Made by a program: the position numbers and the translations under genes. This document shows, piece by piece, positions 34,977 through 43,590 of a DNA stretch of 64,000 bases. Below the pieces are notes generated by a model. That model had not been told where the DNA came from. It ran no database searches and saw only the letters and a list, made by a program, of their open reading frames with translations. The first letter of the stretch is position 1. Every line of letters starts with the position of its first letter. This stretch comes from an uncultured Myxococcales bacterium (GTDB taxonomy: Bacteria; Myxococcota_A; Polyangia; Polyangiales; Polyangiaceae): positions 1 to 64,000 of the forward strand of contig CALFNG010000447.1 in the NCBI GenBank assembly GCA_937902985.1, written 5' to 3'.

Positions 34977-35339
34977 ACGGACCCCAAGAGCAAGGATGTG
35001 GCCAGCCGATGTCACAACGAGACCGCGGGCTTTCGCGGGCGCCCGAATGCAAGGATCGCGGACCGGCGCAAGGGCTGCGCCGACGCTCGAATCGGCGGTG
35101 CCCCGTCGCCATGTCAAAACGGCGGGCCCCGATCCTGCTTGGGCGACCGATACCACGCCATGATTCCCCACTCTCCGAGCCTCGACGATCTGCGCCTGAT
35201 CGACGCCTGGTGTGGCATCGCACGAACCCCCCGACACGACACCGTGCACGCGCCGCGAACCGCGCCATGAGATGAGGCGCCGCGCTTCGCTCAAGTTTCT
35301 GGCGCGCCGACCGTTCTACCGAATGAGGTCCTGACGGTC
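34977..35339. other. Intergenic stretch, nothing recognised
   Basis: Upstream of both the CBS gene (minus) and a small + strand gene. The open frames here look like composition artefacts. I see no 11-bp-spaced box, repeat or clear promoter. Confidence 0.45.
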
Positions 35340-35645
35340 ATGAACATCTCTGGTTCCACGGCGCCCTCGAGCGCGACCACGGGGTCGGGAGGCGCCCCGT
35401 CTCCGAGCGGATTGCAGGCGCAGATCGCCAGCCTCGAGGGGCAGATTCAGGACGCCAAGACCGATCCCAAGGCGGGCGCGAAGCGGCTGCAGGAGCTCCA
35501 GTTCGCGTTGCGACAGCTCGAACTGCGGATGCAGCAGCGCCAGGAGCTCGAGGCCTCGGCCAAGCTGGCCCCGGTGAGCGAAGAGTCGGCGGCGCAGGCC
35601 CGTCTGGCGTTGGGCTACGGCTCGCTCGTCGACACCGAGATCTGA
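35340..35645 (+). CDS. Small coiled-coil protein
   Basis: 101 residues: a Ser/Gly/Pro-rich head of about 25, then a heptad-rich helix (LQAQIASLEGQIQDAKTD, KRLQELQFALRQLELRMQQRQELE), then a short tail. It is likely a self-associating coiled coil. No family is recognised, though the layout recalls FlxA-like small proteins. It ends 55 nt before release factor 3 on the same strand. Confidence 0.65.
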   Translation: MNISGSTAPSSATTGSGGAPSPSGLQAQIASLEGQIQDAKTDPKAGAKRLQELQFALRQLELRMQQRQELEASAKLAPVSEESAAQARLALGYGSLVDTEI

Positions 35646-35700
35646 GCGGTCGTCAAGACCTCCTCGCACCGCGCGGACCGATGGTGTATGAGCCCGCGCG

Positions 35701-37338
35701 ATGACGCCCGGCGAACTGCGAGCGGAGATCGCCAAGCGCCGGACGTTCGCCATCATCTCGCACCCCGACGCGGGCAAGACGACGCTCACCGAGAAGCTCC
35801 TTCTCTACGGCGGCGTCGTCAAGCTGGCGGGAGCGGTGAAGGCCAAGCGCGGCCGCGCATCGGCGGTGAGCGACTGGATGGAGATGGAGCGCGAGCGCGG
35901 GATCTCCATCACCACGAGCGTTCTTCAGTTCCCGTATCGGGGGCTGCAGATGAACCTCCTCGATACGCCCGGCCACGCCGATTTCAGCGAAGACACGTAC
36001 CGCACGCTGCACGCGGTCGATGGCGCCGTCATGCTCCTCGACTGCGCCAAGGGCGTCGAGCCCCAGACGAAGAAGCTCTTCCGCGTCTGCAAGCAGCGCA
36101 AGATGCCGATCTTCACCCTGGTCAACAAGCTCGACCGGCCCGGGCGCGATCCCTTCGATCTCATCGGCGAGGTCGAGAGCGTGCTCGGTATCGGCACCTA
36201 TCCGATGACGTGGCCGATCTTTCGGGGAGGCGACTTCGTAGGCATCTACGAGCGGCTCGCCAAGCGGGTCCACCTCTTCGACCCGTTGCGCGTGGGCTCG
36301 AGCAACGCCCTCGGCGCCGAGGTCGCGTCGAGCCGGGTCGTCTCGCTCGGCGATCCGGCGCTCGTCGAGGCCATCGGCGCCGAAGCGCGCGACAAGCTCC
36401 TCGAAGAGCTGTCGCTGCTCGACGTGGCGGGCGACAGCTTCCATCGCGAGCGGTTCGAGGCCGGGGAGGTGTCGCCGATGTTCTTCGGCAGCGCGGTCAA
36501 CAACTTCGGCCTGCAGGCGTTCCTCGACGAGTTCTGCGAGTTGATGCCGCCGCCCTCTCCGCGCAAGACGACCACCGGGTCGGTCGACCCGATCACGAGC
36601 GGCTTCAGCGGCTTCGTCTTCAAGGTGCAGGCCAACATGGACCGAGCGCACCGCGATCGCGTCGCGTTCTTGCGGATCTGCTCCGGGCGGTTCGAGCGCG
36701 GGATGAAGGTCAAGCACGTGCGCACGGGCCGCGAGATCCGTCTGGCCAACCCCACGCAGTTCATGGCGCAGGAGCGGAACATCGTCGAAGAGGCGTTCGC
36801 GGGCGACGTCATCGGCCTTTACGACACGGGCATCTTCGAGATCGGCGACACGCTGACCGACGGCGAAGACCTCGTCTTCGAGGCCATCCCGAGCTTCGCG
36901 CCCGAGTACTTCGCTCGCCTCGTATCGACCGATCCCCTGCGGCGCAAGCAGCTGCACAAGGGAATCGAGCAGCTCGCGCAAGAAGGGACCATCCAGCTTT
37001 ACCGGCCGCCGGACGCGCGAAGCGGGGAGCTCATCCTCGGCGCCGTAGGCCAGCTTCAGCTCGAGGTCGTCAAGTACCGCATGTCGAGCGAGTACGACGT
37101 CGACGTTCGCATCGAATCGGTGCCCCAGAAGTTCGCGCGCTGGGTCTCTCGGGTCGATGGCGCGCCCGTGGATCTGCCTGCGCTCTCGCGCGCCGAGATC
37201 GGGCTCGTGGCGATCGACGTACGCGGGCGTCCTGTGCTGCTCTTCGAGGGCGACTGGGCGCTCCGCACCGCCGAGCGCTTCCACCCCGAGCTCCTCTTCG
37301 CCGAGACGGCGGTGGGCGTCGTCGTTCGCGACGGGTGA
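35701..37338 (+). CDS. prfC: Peptide chain release factor 3
   Basis: A 545-residue translational GTPase that recycles RF1/RF2 from the ribosome. G motifs: ISHPDAGKTTLTEK (G1), RGISITTSV (G2), DTPGHADFSEDTYR (G3), NKLDRPGRDPFDL (G4). The RF3-type insert and C-terminal domain follow (VFKVQANMDRAHRDRVAFLRICSG in part, FAPEYFARL, GAVGQLQLEVVKYR). Full length with no anomalies. Confidence 0.97.
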   Translation: MTPGELRAEIAKRRTFAIISHPDAGKTTLTEKLLLYGGVVKLAGAVKAKRGRASAVSDWMEMERERGISITTSVLQFPYRGLQMNLLDTPGHADFSEDTYRTLHAVDGAVMLLDCAKGVEPQTKKLFRVCKQRKMPIFTLVNKLDRPGRDPFDLIGEVESVLGIGTYPMTWPIFRGGDFVGIYERLAKRVHLFDPLRVGSSNALGAEVASSRVVSLGDPALVEAIGAEARDKLLEELSLLDVAGDSFHRERFEAGEVSPMFFGSAVNNFGLQAFLDEFCELMPPPSPRKTTTGSVDPITSGFSGFVFKVQANMDRAHRDRVAFLRICSGRFERGMKVKHVRTGREIRLANPTQFMAQERNIVEEAFAGDVIGLYDTGIFEIGDTLTDGEDLVFEAIPSFAPEYFARLVSTDPLRRKQLHKGIEQLAQEGTIQLYRPPDARSGELILGAVGQLQLEVVKYRMSSEYDVDVRIESVPQKFARWVSRVDGAPVDLPALSRAEIGLVAIDVRGRPVLLFEGDWALRTAERFHPELLFAETAVGVVVRDG

Positions 37339-37617
37339 GCTGCGGCTAGAGCCCCCGTACTGCAAGCGACGCACTCCCGGGCCCGATGGCGACGGTCAAG
37401 CCGAGCACCGCCGCGATCAACGCGAACATTCTGGCGGTGTCGCTCATCGCGGCGCAACTTGCCCTCGCGCTGCCGCGCGGCGATGTCAAGCGGCGCCCCC
37501 TTCATTGCGGGTCGCCTGCATGGTTTCGCTCTCACAGGGTGAGCACGCATCCGACGCTTCACGGCGCTTCCCCGCGCGACCTCTTTGCAGGCGCGCGCGG
37601 GTCGATACTCTCACTGC

Positions 37618-38268
37618 ATGGCTTTCGACGTCGCCATCTTCGGAACGCTCGTCTTGAGCCCCGGAGACATGACCGCGTGGACGCGTGTGGTCGTCGACGC
37701 CTCACGCTATCGCGTCATCGCGCGCGTCTTTCCGCGCGGGATCGATCTCGAACCGAAGACCGTCGGCTCGCTCCTCAAGACGCTCCCGGCCGCGGGTGGC
37801 TACGATCTCTTTCGCATCGCACGCGACGAGGAAATGCACCGGGTCGAGGGACAGTTCGCCGAGCGGGCCTTTCGCAAGCACTCGCGTCAACTCGCGGCCT
37901 TCTTCATGAGCGCAGCCGAAGTCGGCATCCATGGCGATGTCTACTTCCTGGGCCAGGGCGTCCACGAAGGGTACGCGATGCAGCTCTCGGGGGGTCGCCC
38001 CACGCTCGCGTCCCTCGAAGACGAGGAGATCGAGCGCCGCTCACGGGATCCCATCCTCGACGCGATCAGCGCCCATTTTCGGGCGGCGCCGGAGTCGATG
38101 CCGTCGCCCCCGCCGGTCCCGCCGACCCCGATCTCGTCCCGGCCGCTTCTGGCGTTCCCGCGCGGGCAGGGAGCCGACGCGCGCTCCGACGACTCGAGCG
38201 ATCCCGGCGACGACGCTTCTTCCGTGAGCGACCGGCCCCCGACCGAGCGCGGCGCCGGCCGCCGTTGA
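37618..38268 (+). CDS. Conserved-looking protein of unknown function
   Basis: 216 residues from ATG 37618. It has a compact N-terminal domain (MAFDVAIFGTLVLSPGDMTAW, GGYDLFRIARDEEMHRVE, GDVYFLGQGVHEGYAMQLSGG) and a disordered Pro/Ser/Asp tail after about residue 150. The domain looks folded and has no signal peptide. I do not recognise it. Confidence 0.65.
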   Translation: MAFDVAIFGTLVLSPGDMTAWTRVVVDASRYRVIARVFPRGIDLEPKTVGSLLKTLPAAGGYDLFRIARDEEMHRVEGQFAERAFRKHSRQLAAFFMSAAEVGIHGDVYFLGQGVHEGYAMQLSGGRPTLASLEDEEIERRSRDPILDAISAHFRAAPESMPSPPPVPPTPISSRPLLAFPRGQGADARSDDSSDPGDDASSVSDRPPTERGAGRR

Positions 38269-38271
38269 CGT

Positions 38272-38403
38272 TCACTTCTCCTTGAAGCCGTACTCCGGGA
38301 CCCCTTCGTCGCTGCCGTAATACCGGTACGGGAGGAACTTGCCGGACATCGTCATCTGTACCCGATCGCCCTTGGGGTGGGTGCGAAACAACCTGGCCAG
38401 CGA
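38272..38403 (-). pseudogene. 3' fragment of an unidentified gene
   Basis: A minus-strand frame ending at 38272 reads ARLFRTHPKGDRVQMTMSG, then KFLPYRYYGSDEGVPEYGFKEK and a stop. Its Tyr/Lys/Phe-rich, codon-like sequence stands out from the Arg/Pro/Ala frames around it. Upstream of about 38403 the frame becomes composition noise and has no start. It is probably the tail of a truncated gene, or an internal ATG product of 30-odd residues. Confidence 0.4.
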
Positions 38404-38553
38404 TCGCCGCGGGGCTCGCGGCGTACGGCGTCAGGCGGCGCGCTCGTCGCTCGACGTCCGCGCGCTGAGCGCGACCGCCATCGAGTCCCTTGCTGCTCGG
38501 CCGCCCGGGGGCTATCGGTCGGGGGCGCAGGCCAGCCGCCGCGACCTGGTTTC

Positions 38554-39363
38554 ATGGATGACGAACGACTCGTCGAGATCTCCCCGCAGCGATCGGTGAG
38601 GCTCGCGCGAGAGCTGGCTAGCCTCCTCGAGCGCCCGCAGCAAAACGACTACGTCGTTCGCACCATCGCCCGGCGCGAAGCGAACGGCCTGCCGCTCATG
38701 TCGGCCGAGATCGTGATCGCCGGGCGCGAGAGCCGGGAGCATCATCCGCTGTCGGTCACCTATCCGCTTCACTTTCGGAAGACCTACTTCACCGCGCGCT
38801 TGCATGGCGACCCCGCGAAGGAGTTCGAGAACCAGTCGCTGGCGAGCGCCATCCTCGGCATCCCGCCGCCCATCGGCTTCGGTCCGAGCGTCTTCCGGGC
38901 CTGCCTCGTCCCCGGACGCCCGTACCCGCGCCTCTCGCCGTTCGGCCTCGATCCCGAGGAGGCAAACCTCCGCGCGGCCTCGAAGGTGCATCTCGCCTCG
39001 GCCGCAGGTCTGTGGGGGTTCATGGCCGGCGCGCTGAAGCAGCTCTACGCCCTGCACGACGCCGGGCTCGCCCACGGCGACGCCGAACTGCACAACCTCG
39101 TGGTGTGTCCGTCTCCGCTCGAAGTCATTCCGATCGACTTCGAAGCGGCCGTCAAGCGTGACGACGTGGACGAGGCGGCGTGGCGGACGCGGCGCGCGCT
39201 CGACCTCGCGCCGCTGCTCCGAGAGGCCGTGTTCATTCAGTGCGTGCTCGGTCCTCAGCGCGGACCCCTGGCCGACGCCTCCTGGTCCGCCATCGACGGC
39301 CTCTTTCGCGCTCCCGACCGGTTCCGTCGTGCGATCGAGGTCCACCCCGATCCGCCCGAATGA
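38554..39363 (+). CDS. Protein-kinase-fold / phosphotransferase-like protein
   Basis: 269 residues from ATG 38554. The C-terminal half has a kinase-fold catalytic signature: LYALHDAGLAHGDAELHNLVV (HGD-x4-N type loop) and VIPIDFEAAVK (DFE at the metal-binding position), as in aminoglycoside/Kdo-type kinases and atypical bacterial kinases. The N-lobe has KTYFTARLHGDPAKEFENQSL, in which the Lys and Glu could serve as the ATP pair. Substrate unknown. It is followed 44 nt later by the gene that has a decayed copy at 9072. Confidence 0.65.
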   Translation: MDDERLVEISPQRSVRLARELASLLERPQQNDYVVRTIARREANGLPLMSAEIVIAGRESREHHPLSVTYPLHFRKTYFTARLHGDPAKEFENQSLASAILGIPPPIGFGPSVFRACLVPGRPYPRLSPFGLDPEEANLRAASKVHLASAAGLWGFMAGALKQLYALHDAGLAHGDAELHNLVVCPSPLEVIPIDFEAAVKRDDVDEAAWRTRRALDLAPLLREAVFIQCVLGPQRGPLADASWSAIDGLFRAPDRFRRAIEVHPDPPE

Positions 39364-39407
39364 GCGACGATCGGCGTCCTCGCCTATCCTCTCGCCCGAG
39401 GACGCGA

Positions 39408-39884
39408 ATGGGACCGACGGTATCGTTCTACGAAGAGATCGAGGCGATGCGAGCGCACAACGACGCGGCGCTCGAGCGACTCGAAAAGACCTGCGCCGGG
39501 CACGCGCGCTGGCTCCGCGACGCCCTGCAGAAGAAGCTCGGATGGCCCGACGCGCAGATCGCGATCGTCGATTTCGACGAGCCGCCCGAGGGTGCACGGC
39601 GGGTCTCGGGGGTCGGGCACGTCTCGCGCAGCGGCTATCACTTCGGGTTGAAGGTGGCCGGGCCGACCGACTGGCATGTCGTTTTCTACTGGACGATGCG
39701 GGTCCTCCCCTCGCAAAAGATCGAGCTCGAGGGCGACCCGGACCCTCCGCGCCGGACGATCATCGTGGATCCGCTCGACGCCTCGCCCGACGCCGCGGAG
39801 CCGCTCGCCGCCTACGTTCGCGACAAGATTCGTGCGTTCATCGACCGCATCGCCCTCGCGACCCGCGTCGAAGAGCAGCCCTGA
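39408..39884 (+). CDS. Protein of unknown function with a decayed copy elsewhere in the window
   Basis: 158 residues from ATG 39408. The N-terminal helix EEIEAMRAHNDAALERLEK leads into an alpha-beta domain (SGYHFGLKVAGPTDWHVVFYW, QKIELEGDPDPPRR). The C-terminus DAAEPLAAYVRDKIRAFIDR matches the pseudogene at 9072-9236. I recognise no family. The close DNA match to that relic implies a fairly recent duplication. Confidence 0.7.
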   Translation: MGPTVSFYEEIEAMRAHNDAALERLEKTCAGHARWLRDALQKKLGWPDAQIAIVDFDEPPEGARRVSGVGHVSRSGYHFGLKVAGPTDWHVVFYWTMRVLPSQKIELEGDPDPPRRTIIVDPLDASPDAAEPLAAYVRDKIRAFIDRIALATRVEEQP

Positions 39885-39933
39885 CGTCGCAAGCCTCGCC
39901 CGCGCCGGCTAGAGAACGAGGCCGAGGCGATGA

Positions 39934-40374
39934 ATGGATCCGCACGAGAGGGCTCGAAAGCTCGTCGCACTGGCGACCGACGCCGGCGCGTCCTCGGAAG
40001 AGGCGCGCTCGGCGGCCGTGGCGGCCTGCCGGCTCATCGCCAAGCACAAGCTCCTCGACCCGGCCGTCGGTCACGCCTCCAACGGTCACGCCGCTCACGC
40101 CGCTCACGCCACGCACGGCGGCCATGCCGACACCGCGAGGCGGCGGTCCACGCGGGACCATCCTTCGCCCGAGGAGGCGACCCCCCGGCGCCGGTCGCGG
40201 CGCGACACGAGGCCCGAGGGCCAGAGCTACCGCGCCGCCCGACCCGGGACGTGCTCCTTCTGCGCGAAGGGTTTCGGTGCCGAAGACGACGTCATGACGT
40301 ACATGGACGGCAACGTCGACCATTGGCACTGCGCGAAGCGTCGAGCCGCTGGCGGCGACCCCGCTCCGCGGTGA
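39934..40374 (+). CDS. DUF2786-like protein with His-rich linker and Cys/His zinc motif
   Basis: 146 residues. The N-terminal 38 fit the DUF2786 helical module (ERARKLVALATDAGASSEEA, CRLIAKHKLLD). A His/Ala-rich repeat linker follows (HAAHAAHATHGGHADTA). The C-terminus has C-x2-C (CSFCAKGF) and then HWHC, a likely zinc-binding site that resembles ClpX-type or treble-clef fingers. It may be a metal- or nucleic-acid-binding small regulator (inference). Confidence 0.7.
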   Translation: MDPHERARKLVALATDAGASSEEARSAAVAACRLIAKHKLLDPAVGHASNGHAAHAAHATHGGHADTARRRSTRDHPSPEEATPRRRSRRDTRPEGQSYRAARPGTCSFCAKGFGAEDDVMTYMDGNVDHWHCAKRRAAGGDPAPR

Positions 40375-40770
40375 CCGTGCCCCGCTTTCGTTGGCAGCCG
40401 ATCAGTTGCCCCCGGTCATGACGGCGTTCTTCTTGGCCTCGTAGCGGGTCTTCAGCTCCTCGGCGGCTTCCTGGAGCATTCGCTCGAGCGTGCCGGCTTC
40501 GCGCTCGTGCATCTCGGCGGCCCGCGAGCTCCTCGTGCTCGCGAAACGCCGGGTAGAACAGCTGTTATCTTTGACGCAGCGCGCCCCACCGAACGGTCGG
40601 CGTGACGCTGCATTCCGGTGACACGGCAAAGCCACGCCAAGTCTGGCTACGTCACTTCCGCGCGCGGCTTCGATGCGCGTTAGACGCTGGCTCACTCGCT
40701 TTCTGGGGGGCTGCCCGTCTAGAGTGCGCACTACGGGAACCTGGGGCGAGAACCTGGGAGGGTGCTCAGC
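40375..40770. other. Intergenic stretch with one possible minus-strand remnant
   Basis: Mostly non-coding. A minus-strand frame ending at 40402 (from an ATG at 40512) reads HEREAGTLERMLQEAAEEL then KTRYEAKKNAVMTGGN, a credible helix of about 36 residues. Upstream of that ATG the frame is noise. It is either a tiny gene or a 3' remnant. The rest holds the upstream region of the EGF-like gene. Confidence 0.4.
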
Positions 40771-43332
40771 ATGCTTGCAACATCGAGGCTGGTTCAAATT
40801 GCGTCGCTGCTGTCACTGATCGCCGTCGGTTGCGGCGGGGGCTCGGGTAACCCGTCGGGCCCCCAACCGGACGCCGGCGCAGACACCGGCGGCACGAACC
40901 AGGGCGACGATGGCTCCGCGAGCGTCGGCACCCCTGACGCGGCGGGGTGTCCCGCCGGGTTCCAGGCGAGCGCTGGCGCCTGCGTCGACATCGACGAGTG
41001 CGCGCAACCGGCGCTCGATACCTGCGACGCCCACGCCACCTGCACGAACACCCCCGGCAGCTTCACCTGCGCCTGCAACGCTCCCTACTCGGGCGACGGA
41101 AAGACCTGCACCTGCGCGCCAGGCACGCCGGGGTGCGCGAGCACCGACGGCTCGACCTGCGGCACGAACGCCGACTGCCAGAACGGCCACTGCGTGAGCG
41201 GCACGTGCTGCGCGAGCGCTTGCGCGACCCCCGCGGCTTGCCAGACGGCGACCGGCGCGACGTGCGGCGGGGGGTCGACGTGCGTCTATCCGAACGTCGC
41301 CGACAGCACCCCGTGCGACGACGGGAACAAATGCACGAAGACCGACGTGTGCACGGCCGGCAAGTGCATCGGCGCCGCGCTGAGCTGCGATGACAGCAAC
41401 CCGTGCACCGCAGACAGCTGCGTGCCCGCGACGGGCTGCGTGAACGACGGCACCGGCGTGCTCACGGCCGGGTGCAAGGCGGCCGATCTCTGCAGCACTT
41501 ACAAGTGCGACGGCGACAAGGCCGGCACCTGCGATCCCGTGTCCATCGTGGATTGCTCCGGGTCGCGGGACCAGTGCAATGACGGCGTCTGCAACCCGGC
41601 GACGGGCAGCTGCTCGAAGCAACCCTTCAACGAAGGCGGGTCGTGCGAAGACGGCAACGCATGCACGGCGGGCGACACGTGCCATTCCGGCGTTTGCAGC
41701 GCCTCGACCTCGTTGAATTGCGACGACGGCAACCCCTGCACCGACGACACCTGCGACCAGGTGCTCGGATGCAAGAGCCAGAACAACACCGCGTCGTGCA
41801 ACGACGGCAACCCCTGCACGGTCAACGACATGTGCTCGGGCGGCTTGTGCCAGAGCGCCACGCTGATGGACTGCTCGGCGCAAAACGACGCGTGCAACCT
41901 GGGCGTGTGCGCCGGGGGCACCTGCGGCAAATCGCCAAAGGCCAACAACACCGCCTGCGACGATGGCCACGCCTGTACCACGACCGACGTATGTACGAAC
42001 GGCAGCTGCACGGGCACCGGGAACTCGTGCGGCGCGAACTCCTCGGCGTGCGCCGAGGGCACGCCCAAGACCTGCACGTGCAACAACGGCTTCGTCAGCT
42101 CGGGCGGCCAGTGTGTGCCGGCCACCAACGAGTGCGCGGCCAACCCGTGCGCGGCCGTCGCCACGTGCAACGACCCGTCGAGCGCCACGGGCGATTACGT
42201 CTGCACCTGCCCCACGGGCTACAGCGGCGACGGCAAGAACTCCGGAACGGGCTGCACGAACATCAACGACTGCGTGGGCAACCCTTGCGGCGCGCTCGGA
42301 ACGTGCGTCGACGGCATCAACAGCTATACGTGCACTTGCAACGCCGGCGCCGTGTCGGTCAATGGCGTGTGCGTCTGCAACATGGGCGGGACGTTCGCGG
42401 TGCAGGACACGTTCGCGACCTCGTGGTCGGGGATCATGTACTTCGAGAACGGCACGAACGTGCAATCCAAGGCGTGGGCTCTCCGCACCCAGACCTATGA
42501 CTCGACCGGGAAGCTGACGATCCAGACGACCACGTGCGGAGGCACCACGTTCGACCTCTGCGGGAGCAACTTCCCGCTGGGCGTGGGCAGCGAGGCCTAT
42601 GGCCAGTTCTTCCCCACCACGATCTACGGAACACCGAGCATGCCGGTGGGCAACACCATCATCACCCTGACGAACACCGCTCCGGGCCAGGCGTATCAAG
42701 AGCCGTCGGCCGCATCGCTTCTGGGCATTTCGCTGACGAACCCGCTCGGTGCATGGCCGGCCGCCGCGGCGAACGTCGGCGCGGGCGCCAACCAGACCAA
42801 CGGCGCGGTCTGGGTCGACAACGACGGAGACAGCTTCATGGGCGTGACGAGCTACGCCGTGCCGCCGGGCGGGATCTCGCACACGACCTCGCCCTTCCCG
42901 TTCCAGGACTACGGGGCCACGTCGACCGCGTGCCCTCGCAGCAGCGCGACGGCGGCACGACTTGCCTACGCCTACCTGCCGGCGCCGGCGAGCATCTTCC
43001 CCCCCGTGGATCGGGTCAAACGCCTCTATACAGGGCAGCGCATCATCGCCAGCTTGACGGGTTCGATCACCAGCTGCGACGCCACCGGGGTGACGCTCAT
43101 CCAGGGCACCGTGGGCGGTCCGGACAGCGGACAGGCGCATGTCGACGCGCGCGTCGGCGGCTGCGTCCGGATCAACGACGCCGGCAACGGCGAGATCGAC
43201 TGCAGCGCCGCGATGGCCAGCCTCTACGACGGTCAGAACCAGAGCGAGCACATCACGAGCGCGAGCTTCATCATCAAGCGCGTGGCAAGCTCCGCGACCT
43301 GCGCGGACGTGCGCGGGATGACGTTCCCCTAG
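40771..43332 (+). CDS. Large Cys-rich lipoprotein with EGF-like repeats
   Basis: About 853 residues. The ATG at 40771 has GGAGG nine bases upstream; a GTG at 40762 is an alternative. Lipobox AVGC gives Cys21. An Asp/Gly linker leads to a calcium-binding-type EGF motif (DIDECAQPALDTC, CACNAPYSGDGKTC). A long array of C-x-DG-N-x-C / C-x3-D-x-C units follows (CDDGNKCTKTDVC, CDDGNPCTDDTC), then more EGF-like units (ECAANPCAAVATC, DCVGNPCGALGTC). The last 280 residues are a Cys-poor beta-rich domain I do not recognise. It is a myxobacteria-style surface protein, possibly adhesive or calcium-stabilised. Confidence 0.85.
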   Translation: MLATSRLVQIASLLSLIAVGCGGGSGNPSGPQPDAGADTGGTNQGDDGSASVGTPDAAGCPAGFQASAGACVDIDECAQPALDTCDAHATCTNTPGSFTCACNAPYSGDGKTCTCAPGTPGCASTDGSTCGTNADCQNGHCVSGTCCASACATPAACQTATGATCGGGSTCVYPNVADSTPCDDGNKCTKTDVCTAGKCIGAALSCDDSNPCTADSCVPATGCVNDGTGVLTAGCKAADLCSTYKCDGDKAGTCDPVSIVDCSGSRDQCNDGVCNPATGSCSKQPFNEGGSCEDGNACTAGDTCHSGVCSASTSLNCDDGNPCTDDTCDQVLGCKSQNNTASCNDGNPCTVNDMCSGGLCQSATLMDCSAQNDACNLGVCAGGTCGKSPKANNTACDDGHACTTTDVCTNGSCTGTGNSCGANSSACAEGTPKTCTCNNGFVSSGGQCVPATNECAANPCAAVATCNDPSSATGDYVCTCPTGYSGDGKNSGTGCTNINDCVGNPCGALGTCVDGINSYTCTCNAGAVSVNGVCVCNMGGTFAVQDTFATSWSGIMYFENGTNVQSKAWALRTQTYDSTGKLTIQTTTCGGTTFDLCGSNFPLGVGSEAYGQFFPTTIYGTPSMPVGNTIITLTNTAPGQAYQEPSAASLLGISLTNPLGAWPAAAANVGAGANQTNGAVWVDNDGDSFMGVTSYAVPPGGISHTTSPFPFQDYGATSTACPRSSATAARLAYAYLPAPASIFPPVDRVKRLYTGQRIIASLTGSITSCDATGVTLIQGTVGGPDSGQAHVDARVGGCVRINDAGNGEIDCSAAMASLYDGQNQSEHITSASFIIKRVASSATCADVRGMTFP

Positions 43333-43590
43333 ATTAGCGAGCGAAGTGCCGCAGCGACCTTCGGCGCTCGACCCGAGCGAAACCCCGAAAATCGGGCGGA
43401 TCGGCCCCCATTCGTGAATCCCGGACCCGTGCCGAAAGCCCCACGGACTGTCGTCTCGAAATGACAGTCGATCGGGCTTCGCCCGTCTGCGTCATGGCGG
43501 GGCCGGGCCCGCGAGACCGTCCTCGCCGGGTAAACGTTTGGCGCACAATGGAAAGGCACCTCGCCCCCGGCTCGATAGGGTGCGGTATCG

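Noticed and set aside
37339-37617. A small exported protein starting near 37386 (hydrophobic segment NILAVSLIAAQLALAL)
   Set aside because: The frame continues into Arg-rich noise across the start of the next gene, there is no ribosome site, and the hydrophobic run alone is weak evidence.
41300-42350. Repeated units that could look like a repeat array or CRISPR
   Set aside because: The repetition is in the protein (Cys/Asp/Gly motifs) with variable DNA and no uniform spacers or direct repeats of constant length.
40813-43251. A long Ala/Val/Arg-rich minus-strand frame opposite the EGF-like gene
   Set aside because: It is the antisense of repeated Cys/Gly codons. There is no signal peptide or domain, and the + strand has a lipobox and EGF motifs.
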